From DASUXY01 sp036377675 (GTDB lineage: Bacteria; Bacillota; Bacilli; Bacillales; Amphibacillaceae): a stretch of DNA of 64,000 bases. The translations under genes were made by a program, and so were the position numbers. Below, one piece after another: positions 8,173 through 16,289 of the stretch. Each line of letters starts with the position of its first letter. Position 1 is the first letter of the stretch. The stretch is taken from assembly GCA_036377675.1 (NCBI GenBank), contig DASUXY010000018.1, forward strand, positions 9,629-73,628, given 5' to 3'. The notes under the pieces are model-generated. The model searched no databases and was not told the origin of the DNA. It saw nothing but the letters and a program-made list of their open reading frames with translations.

Positions 8173-9360
8173 TTACGAATGAGTTGTGGAGGCTTTTTCT
8201 TGATACGCAAAATATGTTTCTATGAGTAACTTCGCAGCGATGGGGAGTGCTCGCTCATCGATATCAAATTTTGGATGATGATGTGGGTATGGATGGCCTT
8301 CCTTTTGTGCGCCCGTGAAGAAAAATGCCCCTCGTTTTTCGATTGTGTAGTAAGCAAAGTCTTCACCACTCATTACAGGTGGAACTTCTTCAGCGGCATA
8401 AACATCGGCTACGTGACGGCTTGATTGTAGAACGAGTTCAGCATCGTCCTCATGATTAACCAGGGGTGGATAGCCTTTCTCATACTCAAGTGTGTACGTC
8501 ATATCATTACCGACGCAAAGCCCTTTCGTTATTTTTTCCATTTCATCTATAATTCGTTCCTGAGTCGTTGTCTTTAAATAACGGACTGTACCTTCCAAAT
8601 ATGCTTTGTCACTAATAATGTTGAAAGCCGTTCCAGCTTCGAATTTTCCGATTGTAACAACGGCTGTGTCTAATGGATTTAAGCGTCTCGAGACAATTTG
8701 TTGTAATTGGTTTACTAACTGTGCTCCGATGACGAGTGCATCTTTCGTTTCATGTGGATGGGCACCGTGACCACCTTGACCTTGAAGTGTAATTTTGAAA
8801 CGATCGACGCCAGCCATAAAAGCACCCTTAGATGTTTGGACTTTACCAACGGGTACGGTGGCCCATAAATGGGTACCAAAGACAGCATCGACGTCATCGA
8901 GGGTCCCTGATTGTATAATTGGTTTCGCTCCTCCTGGGGCATATTCTTCAGCGTGTTGATGAAGAAATACAACTGTACCAGGCAAAAGATTTTTATATTG
9001 CTTAAGAACTTTAGCTAAGACGAGTAATGTAGCTGTATGTCCATCGTGTCCACAAGCATGCATCACTCCATCGACCTTGGAGCGATAAGGGGCATCTTTT
9101 TCATCGTGAATCGGTAAGGCATCGAAATCAGCACGAAGGGCGATCGTTTTTCCTGGTTGTTCTCCTTTTAATGTAGCGATTACTCCATTTCCTCCAACGC
9201 CTGTTTTATAAGGGATACCTAGTTTTTTATAATATTGTGCAATGTAGCGAGCTGTTTCATATTCTTGGAAAGATAATTCCGGGTATTGATGTAGATGACG
9301 TCGAATGTCGACCATTTCTGGAAAAAGATGATCAATCGTTTGATGAATCTTCTCACGCAT
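8173..9360 (-). CDS. yhaA: M20-family amidohydrolase (YhaA-like)
   Basis: This is a cytosolic metal-dependent amidohydrolase of 395 residues. Zinc-site motifs are ACGHDGHTA near residue 101, HQHAEEYAPGGA near 134 and the downstream MSGEDFAYY Glu/Asp segment; the middle is the M20 lid/dimerisation domain. The family removes N-acyl groups from amino acids and amino-acid-like compounds; the true substrate here is unknown. RBS AGGAGG lies 7 bases before the ATG. YhaA stands beside ecsABC in B. subtilis, so the name rests on both similarity and position. Confidence 0.85.
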   Translation of the reverse strand: MREKIHQTIDHLFPEMVDIRRHLHQYPELSFQEYETARYIAQYYKKLGIPYKTGVGGNGVIATLKGEQPGKTIALRADFDALPIHDEKDAPYRSKVDGVMHACGHDGHTATLLVLAKVLKQYKNLLPGTVVFLHQHAEEYAPGGAKPIIQSGTLDDVDAVFGTHLWATVPVGKVQTSKGAFMAGVDRFKITLQGQGGHGAHPHETKDALVIGAQLVNQLQQIVSRRLNPLDTAVVTIGKFEAGTAFNIISDKAYLEGTVRYLKTTTQERIIDEMEKITKGLCVGNDMTYTLEYEKGYPPLVNHEDDAELVLQSSRHVADVYAAEEVPPVMSGEDFAYYTIEKRGAFFFTGAQKEGHPYPHHHPKFDIDERALPIAAKLLIETYFAYQEKASTTHS

Positions 9361-9664
9361 AATTGATCCTCCTATCTTTCTTTTCTAATAATTATATCAC
9401 TTATCAAACAATAAAAGAATGCGCATATTAAGTTCATCCATAATTTTCGCTTTGAAGAAAGGTTTACGTGTGTGGGACGCTCGAATTTAGAAATGACAGC
9501 GACACACTGTACTCCTATGCTAATTCTTCAAGTCATCGGTTAATCGTTTCATCTTGAATCATAAAAACGACCTCATTCAATTCTTTATAATGGTTGTATC
9601 CTACTTGGAAAGAGTTCAAACATTAACATTTATAGTGCTATTCAAGAAAGGAGTTGTTTATCGA

Positions 9665-10303
9665 ATGAAAAAACAGAGGAACGTAGAAATATGGATAGCC
9701 ATCCTGTTCTTCTTGCTCATCGGGGTCTGGGTCATTAAAATTATAAACGATGAAGTACCATTCGTTGATCAATGGACGAGAGCTTTTCCTCTGTCGATGG
9801 CCGACACGCATTGGTACACCTTTTTTCGAACGATAACAACTTTTGGCTCAAGAACGTTTTTAATTCCTTTTACGATTGTGATGGCCCTTTGTTTTTGGTG
9901 GATGTATCGAGATTGGTTTCCTGCTTTATTGTTGAGTGGGGGAACGTTATTCACGCACTATTTCAATCAAGCGATTAAATATATCGTAGCTAGAGAAAGG
10001 CCGACTTTGTCAGCTGTTTTACATGCGAAAGGGTATAGTTTTCCATCGGGTCATGCGATGATTTCGCTTGTCTGTTATGGATTAGTTGCCTATTTTATTG
10101 TAAAAAAGCTTCATTCATCGGGGTGGATGATATTTATAAAAATGAGCTTTGGATTCATCGTTTTGCTCATCGGTCTAAGCCGATTTATTATTAATGTCCA
10201 CTATGTAACAGATATTGTTTCTGGTTTTTTTATCGGGATGATCTGTTTAGAAGTTTTCATTTATTTAGATAAACGGAAAGACTTAAGGAGAGCTCCGTCT
10301 TGA
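9665..10303 (+). CDS. PAP2-family membrane phosphatase
   Basis: This integral membrane phosphatase has about six helices in 212 residues. The three PAP2 active-site motifs are present in order: KYIVARERP (K-x6-RP), PSGH, and SRFIINVHYVTD (SR-x5-H-x3-D). The family includes PgpB/BcrC-type undecaprenyl pyrophosphate and phosphatidylglycerophosphate phosphatases, and the specific substrate cannot be decided from sequence. A longer frame opens at 9554, but the ATG at 9665 has the RBS AGAAAGGAG and gives a normal N-terminal helix, so it was preferred. Confidence 0.88.
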   Translation: MKKQRNVEIWIAILFFLLIGVWVIKIINDEVPFVDQWTRAFPLSMADTHWYTFFRTITTFGSRTFLIPFTIVMALCFWWMYRDWFPALLLSGGTLFTHYFNQAIKYIVARERPTLSAVLHAKGYSFPSGHAMISLVCYGLVAYFIVKKLHSSGWMIFIKMSFGFIVLLIGLSRFIINVHYVTDIVSGFFIGMICLEVFIYLDKRKDLRRAPS

Positions 10304-10801
10304 GACGAGGATGAAGCAAAATAAGGATGGTTTTTCCTCTTCGTTCTCGTATACAATAAGGGGAAGAAGTTGAGAAGAAGTTGTCTGATTGAAGAGAGCC
10401 GAATGGGTTTCTCGTAAATAATTGATAAATGAAAATTGTAAATGGAATTAAAATAGGATTGACCTTATTTCAAGGCCTATTTTGGCTACATAATCCAGTA
10501 AAGGGTACTATTTCTCATAATAAATTAGCCTAGACTTATATAGTCAGCCATATATTTCATACCATAAATGTTCACGCATAGGTGTATGTGAATAAATTAT
10601 CGATGTAAACAATCATATTAATGATCACACCGCATGTATCATAGCGGTGTCTTTTATTCAGCGAGAGGATTAACGTTTTTGTTAATCCGTTACTAGGTAG
10701 TGATGTCAATGAACAGCAAGCGTGAAATCCACGTATACATATTCATCTAAATGTATAATAAAACAATTTTTCCTTCACCTTAACGACAGGTCGCCTACAC
10801 A
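10304..10801. other. Hairpin-rich intergenic region before the arginine operon
   Basis: No gene was seen in about 500 bp. Four inverted repeats are visible: an imperfect one near 10305-10350 (possible terminator of the PAP2 gene), AAAATAGG/CCTATTTT at 10450-10483 with an inner CCTT/AAGG stem, ACACCGC/GCGGTGT at 10627-10650 followed by CTTTTATT, and GGATTAAC/GTTAATCC at 10667-10688. A partial ARG-box-like match lies at 10587-10604. Confidence 0.6.
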
Positions 10802-10846
10802 AATTAATAAATATGCACTTGATTTTATTATTATACATTTTATAAT
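10802..10846 (+). promoter_or_regulatory. argC promoter with overlapping ARG-box-like operator
   Basis: The -35 TTGATT (10819-10824) and -10 TATAAT (10841-10846) are separated by 16 bases. Bases 10802-10819 (AATTAATAAATATGCACT) match the 18-base Bacillus ARG box (CATGAATAAAAATKCAAK) at 14 positions and touch the -35 element, as expected for repression by ArgR/AhrC. The match was counted by eye. Confidence 0.7.
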
Positions 10847-10879
10847 AGAGTCTATATAGAAATTTAAAGGAGGAGTAAC

Positions 10880-11917
10880 ATGAACGTCTCAATTATAGGA
10901 GCAACAGGATACGGAGGGGCCGAATTAGTTCGCATATTGCAGGCACATCCAGACGTTGCGATTTATTCCGTTCACTCTTCCAGCAGACATGGAACACCGA
11001 TGATCGATAGTTATCCACATATGCAGACAGTGGCAGATTTACTGTTGGAAGATATAGACGTTGATATATTACAAAGGGAAGTCGATCTCGTCTTTCTCGC
11101 GACGCCATCAGGGGTTTCAGCAAAGCTGGCTCCTAAATTACTCGCTAGAGGATTAAAAGTGATTGACTTATCAGGTGATTTTCGTTTGAAAGATCGCCAA
11201 ATGTACAAATCATGGTACGGAAAAGAAGCAGGAGATTACGAATGGTTGAAAAAGGCAGTATACGGATTAACCGAATGGGTGGAGGAAGACTTACAACAAG
11301 TGGATTTTATTGCGAATCCAGGCTGTTACCCGACGGCAACATTACTCGGTCTGGCACCATTGGTAAAGAGTGAATTGATCGATCCAAGCTCGATTATTGT
11401 TGATGCAAAATCAGGTGTTTCCGGTGCTGGTCGTGGCATATCAGAAACGTCCCATTTCTCAGAAACAAATGAAAGTACGAAAATATATAAAGTGAATGCT
11501 CACCAACATACTCCAGAAATCGAACAGATGTTAGTCAGCTGGAATGATGCGATCCAACCGATTACATTTAGTACACATTTAGTGCCGATGACGAGAGGGA
11601 TTATGGCGACAATCTATGTCGATGCAATGAAAGAAACGAATCTCGATGAAATTTATAATTTATATATGGAGAGTTACAAAGATGTATATTTCGTGAGAGT
11701 GCGAGAAAAAGGTGTGTTTCCAAGTACGAAAGAAGTAGCTGGATCGAATTTTTGTGATCTTGGTTTAGCGTATGATGAACGGACCCAACGAATTACAATT
11801 GTTTCCGTCATTGATAATTTAGTCAAAGGTGCTGCCGGTCAAGCTGTACAAAATATGAATAAAATGCTAGGGATGGATGAGAAAACGGGGTTAGCATTTG
11901 TACCTATTTATCCGTGA
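10880..11917 (+). CDS. argC: N-acetyl-gamma-glutamyl-phosphate reductase ArgC
   Basis: This enzyme reduces N-acetylglutamyl phosphate to the semialdehyde with NADPH, the third step of arginine synthesis. It has 345 residues. The N-terminal NADP site is GATGYGGAELVR; the catalytic Cys149 lies in NPGCYPT; HQHTPEIEQ carries the conserved His region. RBS AAAGGAGGAG lies 7 bases before the ATG. It is the first gene of argC-argJ-argB-argD. Confidence 0.97.
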   Translation: MNVSIIGATGYGGAELVRILQAHPDVAIYSVHSSSRHGTPMIDSYPHMQTVADLLLEDIDVDILQREVDLVFLATPSGVSAKLAPKLLARGLKVIDLSGDFRLKDRQMYKSWYGKEAGDYEWLKKAVYGLTEWVEEDLQQVDFIANPGCYPTATLLGLAPLVKSELIDPSSIIVDAKSGVSGAGRGISETSHFSETNESTKIYKVNAHQHTPEIEQMLVSWNDAIQPITFSTHLVPMTRGIMATIYVDAMKETNLDEIYNLYMESYKDVYFVRVREKGVFPSTKEVAGSNFCDLGLAYDERTQRITIVSVIDNLVKGAAGQAVQNMNKMLGMDEKTGLAFVPIYP

Positions 11918-11965
11918 GCCCAACCGTAAACTACTTCTCTACATCATCTGAAGGGAGAGAAATAA

Positions 11966-13192
11966 ATGACAGTCATCAAAAACAAAATTAAAAAAATGAA
12001 TGATGGATCGGTTGTATCACCAGCAGGGTTTCAAGTTGCTGGGATCCATTCAGGAGTGAAAAGAAAACGAAATGATTTAGGTATAATTGTTTGTGACGTG
12101 CCAGCAACTGCTGCAGCGATGTATACGACGAATAACATTCAAGCAGCCCCAATCAAGGTGACAAAAGAAAGCATCGGTGTAGAAGGAAAGTTACAAGCAG
12201 TTATCGTCAATAGCGGTAATGCGAATGCATGCACAGGTGAGAAAGGTGAGAGAGATGCCTATGCGATGCGGAATGAAGTTGCAAAGACTTTTTCAATTAA
12301 AGAACATCACATCGCTGTAGGTTCAACAGGTGTCATCGGAGAAGAGATGCCGATGGATAAAATTATCCCTTCAATCAAAAGCTTAAAGCTAGGTAAGGAT
12401 CCGAATGATGCTGAGGCGTTTAATCAATCCATTTTGACGACAGATACAGTGAACAAATCATCGGGTTATGAAGCAACGATTGATGGGAAGCAAGTTCGGA
12501 TTGCTGGGGCAGCGAAAGGGTCGGGAATGATTGCACCGAATATGGCTACGATGCTTGCTTTTGTGACAACAGATGTAGCGATTGACTCAGATGTACTTCA
12601 ACAAGCGCTACGACAGGTTACCGACCAAACGTTTAATTGTATTACAGTTGATGGAGATACATCAACGAATGATATGGTACTCGCTATGGCTAGTGGTCAT
12701 GCCGGCAACGAAAGGCTGACACCCCAACATAAAGATTGGTCTGTTTTTATGGAGATGTTACATCGAACTTGTGAAGATTTAGCGAAAATGATTGCTCGTG
12801 ACGGAGAAGGGGCTACAACTTTGATTGAAGCTGAAGTTAATGGTGCTAAAAACCGTCGGGAAGCTATTAAAGTGGCAAAATCAATCGTCGGATCATCTTT
12901 AGTGAAGACAGCTGTATTCGGAGCGGATGCAAATTGGGGGCGGATTTTAGCAGCAATCGGTTATAGTGGAGCGACGATTGATCCTAACACAATTGATATT
13001 TTTATTGGAGATGTTGCTTTAGTTAAAGAAAGTAAGCCAGTTACTTATGATGAAAAAGAAGTTTTTGAACGTTTGCGCAATGATTTTGTAAAAATAACGG
13101 TAGATTTACATGTCGGAGCTGAAGGTGGTAAAGCTTGGGGTTGTGATTTAACATATGATTATGTGCAAATCAATGCGAGTTATCGCACGTAA
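11966..13192 (+). CDS. argJ: Bifunctional ornithine acetyltransferase / N-acetylglutamate synthase ArgJ
   Basis: ArgJ moves the acetyl group from N-acetylornithine to glutamate and, in bifunctional forms, also makes N-acetylglutamate from acetyl-CoA. The 408-residue precursor carries the self-cleavage motif near PNMATMLAF; the nucleophile is expected to be Thr195, giving alpha and beta chains. The oxyanion-hole region GSTGV and the SGSAKGSGM-type segment (GAAKGSGMIAP) are present. No argA is visible, which fits recycling of the acetyl group. RBS GGGAG lies upstream of the ATG at 11966. Confidence 0.96.
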   Translation: MTVIKNKIKKMNDGSVVSPAGFQVAGIHSGVKRKRNDLGIIVCDVPATAAAMYTTNNIQAAPIKVTKESIGVEGKLQAVIVNSGNANACTGEKGERDAYAMRNEVAKTFSIKEHHIAVGSTGVIGEEMPMDKIIPSIKSLKLGKDPNDAEAFNQSILTTDTVNKSSGYEATIDGKQVRIAGAAKGSGMIAPNMATMLAFVTTDVAIDSDVLQQALRQVTDQTFNCITVDGDTSTNDMVLAMASGHAGNERLTPQHKDWSVFMEMLHRTCEDLAKMIARDGEGATTLIEAEVNGAKNRREAIKVAKSIVGSSLVKTAVFGADANWGRILAAIGYSGATIDPNTIDIFIGDVALVKESKPVTYDEKEVFERLRNDFVKITVDLHVGAEGGKAWGCDLTYDYVQINASYRT

Positions 13193-13296
13193 TGGTACAG
13201 AACATCGTTTACGATACAATGTTCGTCTGTTCGATTCAATCGATTAAATAAGTTATATGAAAAATAATAGGTAAAGTCATATCAAGGAGGATCAAT

Positions 13297-14073
13297 TTGA
13301 AAGGGATTATCGTACTGAAATGTGGAGGAAGTACAATGCAGCAGCTTCCTGATCGTTTTTTTACAAATATTTCTGCTTTGCAAAAAAACGGCTATCAACC
13401 AATTATCGTCCATGGTGGTGGTCCAGCTATTCAGGAAATGCTCAATCGCTTGCAGATTAAGTCTGAATTCGTTGACGGTTTACGGAAGACGAGTAAGCAA
13501 GCGATGGATGTTGTCGAGATGGTTTTAACGGGGAAAATCAATAATGATATTGCAAACAGAGTTAATCGCACTGGTCTTCAAGCAATTGGAATATGTGGTA
13601 CAGACGCTAACTTGTTAACAGCGAAACCGAAAGATTTTGAACGATACGGATATGTCGGAGAAGTGACAAATGTCAATGTTACTTTTCTTAAAAAAATAAT
13701 CAATTCAGGAGTGGTGCCTGTTATTGCCCCTGTTGCAATCTCAGAAGATGGAGAGCGATACAATATCAATGCGGATACAGCAGCAGGGGCAGTCGCCAAA
13801 GCGATGCAGGCAGAACAATTAATTTTTGTTACAGATGTTCCTGGAATTATGAATAATGATCGGTTATTAAAATGTGTAACGGATGAAGAAATTGAACAGA
13901 TGATAACAGAAGGAACGATTCACGGAGGAATGATTCCGAAAGTGAAAGCGGCTGTTCAATGTTTAAGCGAAGATTTGCAAGAAGTGCTGATCGTCGATGG
14001 GCAACAGGCTTATCCCGTTGAAAGGAAAGAGTTTGCAGGAACTATTATAAAAAAATCAGTAGGAGTTGTATAG
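13297..14073 (+). CDS. argB: Acetylglutamate kinase ArgB
   Basis: This kinase phosphorylates N-acetylglutamate, the second step of arginine synthesis. It has 258 residues and belongs to the amino acid kinase fold: KCGGS at the N-terminus, HGGGP near residue 41, and the TDVPGI segment near residue 182. It begins with TTG at 13297, supported by the RBS AAGGAGG eight or nine bases upstream. Its stop codon is one base from the argD start. The short N-terminus suggests the arginine-insensitive form, without the extra helix of arginine-inhibited kinases (inference). Confidence 0.95.
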   Translation: MKGIIVLKCGGSTMQQLPDRFFTNISALQKNGYQPIIVHGGGPAIQEMLNRLQIKSEFVDGLRKTSKQAMDVVEMVLTGKINNDIANRVNRTGLQAIGICGTDANLLTAKPKDFERYGYVGEVTNVNVTFLKKIINSGVVPVIAPVAISEDGERYNINADTAAGAVAKAMQAEQLIFVTDVPGIMNNDRLLKCVTDEEIEQMITEGTIHGGMIPKVKAAVQCLSEDLQEVLIVDGQQAYPVERKEFAGTIIKKSVGVV

Positions 14074-14074
14074 T

Positions 14075-15220
14075 ATGACTGTTTTATTACCAACGTATAA
14101 ACGTTTCGATCTACAAGTTGCCCAGGCTTCAGGGACGACTGTTAAAGATACCGAAGGAAAAACATACCTTGATTTTGGATCAGGAATTGGGGTGTGTAAT
14201 TTAGGTCATCGTCATCCCGCTGTCCAAAAAGCGATAGAAGCACAATTAAATAAATATTGGCACGTATCTAACTTATATCACCAGCCGATTCAAGAAGAAG
14301 TAGCACAAATGTTGATTGAGAACAGTTGTGGAGATCACGTTTTCTTTTGTAATAGCGGCGCAGAAGCGAATGAAGCGGCTCTTAAATTAGCTCGGAAAGC
14401 AACTGGAAAAAGAAAAGTGATTACTTTTTTACAGTCTTTTCATGGTCGTACGTTCGGAACGATGGCAGCGACTGGTCAAGATAAAATAAAGCAAGGATTT
14501 GGACCTGTCCTTGAGACGTTTGAGTATGTTCCGTATAATGATATTTCGGCAGTAAAAGAAGCTGTTGATGGGGATACGGCTGCCGTAATGTTAGAAGTGA
14601 TTCAAGGAGAAGGGGGCGTAATCCCGGCAGAGCAAACGTTTCTTAAAGAACTTGAACAATTATGTGAGCATGAAGGAATTTTGTTAATTGTCGATGAAGT
14701 GCAAACGGGAGTTGGGCGGACTGGAAAAGCATTTGGCCATTCTCATTACGGTATTTCACCCGACATTATTTCTGTTGCTAAAGGGCTAGGTAATGGTGTT
14801 CCAGTCGGGGCAATCATTGCAAGCTCCAGTCTGTATGAACATTTTGGACCAGGATCACACGGGACGACTTTTGGTGGAAATCCAATTGCCATGGCTGCCG
14901 CGAAAGCTGTGTTAGAAAACGTTTTTCAAGATGAATTTTTAGAAGATGTGACAAAAAAAGGACAATACTTACAAGATGAATTGAAGCGAAAAGTAGCTCA
15001 CTTACCGGTAGTGGATTATATTCGTGGTAAAGGGTTAATGATTGGAATCGTCTGTAATGGGGATGTTTCCTCTATAATCAACCTTCTCATCTCAAAAGGA
15101 CTCCTCGTCTTAGGTGCTGGAGAGAGTGTAATTCGTCTTTTACCTCCGTTAACTGTTTCTAAGGAAGAAATGAATGAGGCGGTAACGATTCTTGAAAGTG
15201 TATTGCGTGATGTTTCATAA
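14075..15220 (+). CDS. argD: Acetylornithine aminotransferase ArgD
   Basis: This PLP enzyme converts N-acetylglutamate semialdehyde to N-acetylornithine. It has 381 residues and is a class III aminotransferase, with NSGAEANEAALKLAR, the IVDEVQTGVGRTG motif (aspartate that binds PLP) and the Schiff-base lysine in SVAKGLGNG. A TTG three codons upstream exists, but the ATG at 14075 has AGGAG at an ideal distance and was chosen. The arginine operon ends here: no carAB or argF follows, unlike B. subtilis argCJBD-carAB-argF. Confidence 0.95.
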   Translation: MTVLLPTYKRFDLQVAQASGTTVKDTEGKTYLDFGSGIGVCNLGHRHPAVQKAIEAQLNKYWHVSNLYHQPIQEEVAQMLIENSCGDHVFFCNSGAEANEAALKLARKATGKRKVITFLQSFHGRTFGTMAATGQDKIKQGFGPVLETFEYVPYNDISAVKEAVDGDTAAVMLEVIQGEGGVIPAEQTFLKELEQLCEHEGILLIVDEVQTGVGRTGKAFGHSHYGISPDIISVAKGLGNGVPVGAIIASSSLYEHFGPGSHGTTFGGNPIAMAAAKAVLENVFQDEFLEDVTKKGQYLQDELKRKVAHLPVVDYIRGKGLMIGIVCNGDVSSIINLLISKGLLVLGAGESVIRLLPPLTVSKEEMNEAVTILESVLRDVS

Positions 15221-15442
15221 GCGAAGATCGCGTTATCAATCGTCAATTGGACGGAGATGTACTCGTCATCGTGCCAGAGTAGAAACGCTCCGTTCTTTTA
15301 GCATTGTTAAAAACGGAATAGTCGTTTCGCCTCCCGTCCTAACACCTACGCACGTCTACTTCCGTACAGATGCGGTTAAGAACAACGGTGAATTGTGTGA
15401 TTTTCCATTCGACAATCTGTGTCAAAATCGCAAAGTTGTAAA

Positions 15443-15481
15443 AATAACCTCGGATTATAACCGAGGCTATTTTAATTTTTT
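15443..15481 (+). terminator. Terminator of argCJBD
   Basis: AATAACCTCGG and CCGAGGCTATT pair around ATTATAA, followed by TTTAATTTTTTG. It lies about 220 bp after argD; nothing recognisable is coded between. Confidence 0.85.
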
Positions 15482-15604
15482 GTAATTTCACGAACATTGT
15501 CCTCTCAAAAAAAACATTTGTACCCCTCAAAAGATTTTTTCGTAATTTGTAACAAATTTGTAAAAAAAGAAATTGTCATTCGCACTTCCTTATTGCCATG
15601 CACA

Positions 15605-15618
15605 TGTAAGCGTATCCA
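15605..15618 (+). promoter_or_regulatory. cre-like CcpA site upstream of the ilv-leu promoter
   Basis: TGTAAGCGTATCCA matches the cre consensus TGWAARCGYTWNCW at 13 of 14 positions. It is centred about 89 bases before the expected transcription start, close to where CcpA activates ilv-leu in B. subtilis. Confidence 0.7.
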
Positions 15619-15664
15619 AAAGAATCGACTAATCAAAAGTATCGAAAAACTTTCAAAATAGGTA

Positions 15665-15693
15665 TTGACCATTTCGCGTAAACGTTATATGAT
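15665..15693 (+). promoter_or_regulatory. Sigma-A promoter of the ilv-leu operon
   Basis: TTGACC and TATGAT are separated by exactly 17 bases. Transcription would start near 15700 and give a leader of about 590 bases containing the T-box. Confidence 0.82.
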
Positions 15694-15713
15694 AAACGGC
15701 AATATCATTTAGA

Positions 15714-15751
15714 AATCAACCACGTTCCGTTTCAAACGATGGAAGTTGATT
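15714..15751 (+). other. Leader hairpin upstream of the T-box
   Basis: AATCAAC/GTTGATT with inner TTCC/GGAA form a stem right after the predicted transcription start and before T-box stem I. It may protect the 5' end of the leader. Confidence 0.5.
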
Positions 15752-15794
15752 CGATTGTATAAATAATTTTCATTCAATTGGAAAATGTTTAACA

Positions 15795-16095
15795 TGATGA
15801 CGGGAATAAAGGAACAAATACCATTGTATTCACAGAGATCCGAGGTTGCTGAAAGCTCGGAAATACATTTTTGTTCTGACATCGTCCCCGAGTGCCGTGC
15901 TGAATGGCTCATCCTATTAGGCTCGGTCAGGTGAACTCTCTTCACCTGTTATCAAAATTGGCTAGTTATAGCCGGTGAGATAGCATTCCGGAAGGATGCT
16001 ATAAAATCGGGTGGTACCGTGAAAGGAAGGCTCTTTTCACCCCTATTATTCTGTAAATATGCAGAGGTATGGGATGAAAAGAGCCTTTTTCTATT
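15795..16095 (+). promoter_or_regulatory. T-box riboswitch leader of ilvB, predicted Ile (AUC) specifier
   Basis: Stem I: the lower arms are near CGGGA (15801) and TCCCCG (15885); the helix GAACAAA (15812-15818) pairs with TTTGTTC (15870-15876). The internal loop strand TGACATCG (15877-15884) fits the usual UGAN-codon-purine layout, putting AUC (15881-15883) as specifier. The distal part has the AGAGA bulge and the GGTTGCTGAAAGC loop. Stem III is CAGGTGAA/TTCACCTG (15929-15948). The T-box GGGTGGTACCGTG lies at 16009-16021 and can pair through GTGAAA with TTTCACCCC to form the antiterminator. The competing terminator is 16027-16043 with 16071-16087 plus TTT. Uncharged tRNA-Ile would therefore switch the operon on. 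Confidence 0.92.
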
Positions 16096-16289
16096 TGGGA
16101 CCGCCTCTAGCGAGTAGTATTCATTCCGTTCATCGAAAGAATTGAGCTACTGCTAAATAATTATTCATCGGGGGGAGTATTCCTTATTGAACAATGGTTG
16201 ACTGAACCGTACGATTATTCATCATTCAGTTACTTAACGACTGGATGAGGTTTATTTCATAACATAATTATTCAAGGAGGCATATAGCA

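Noticed and set aside
15192..15485. 97-codon + strand frame after argD
   Set aside because: It begins inside argD, has no RBS or family features, and runs through the operon terminator.
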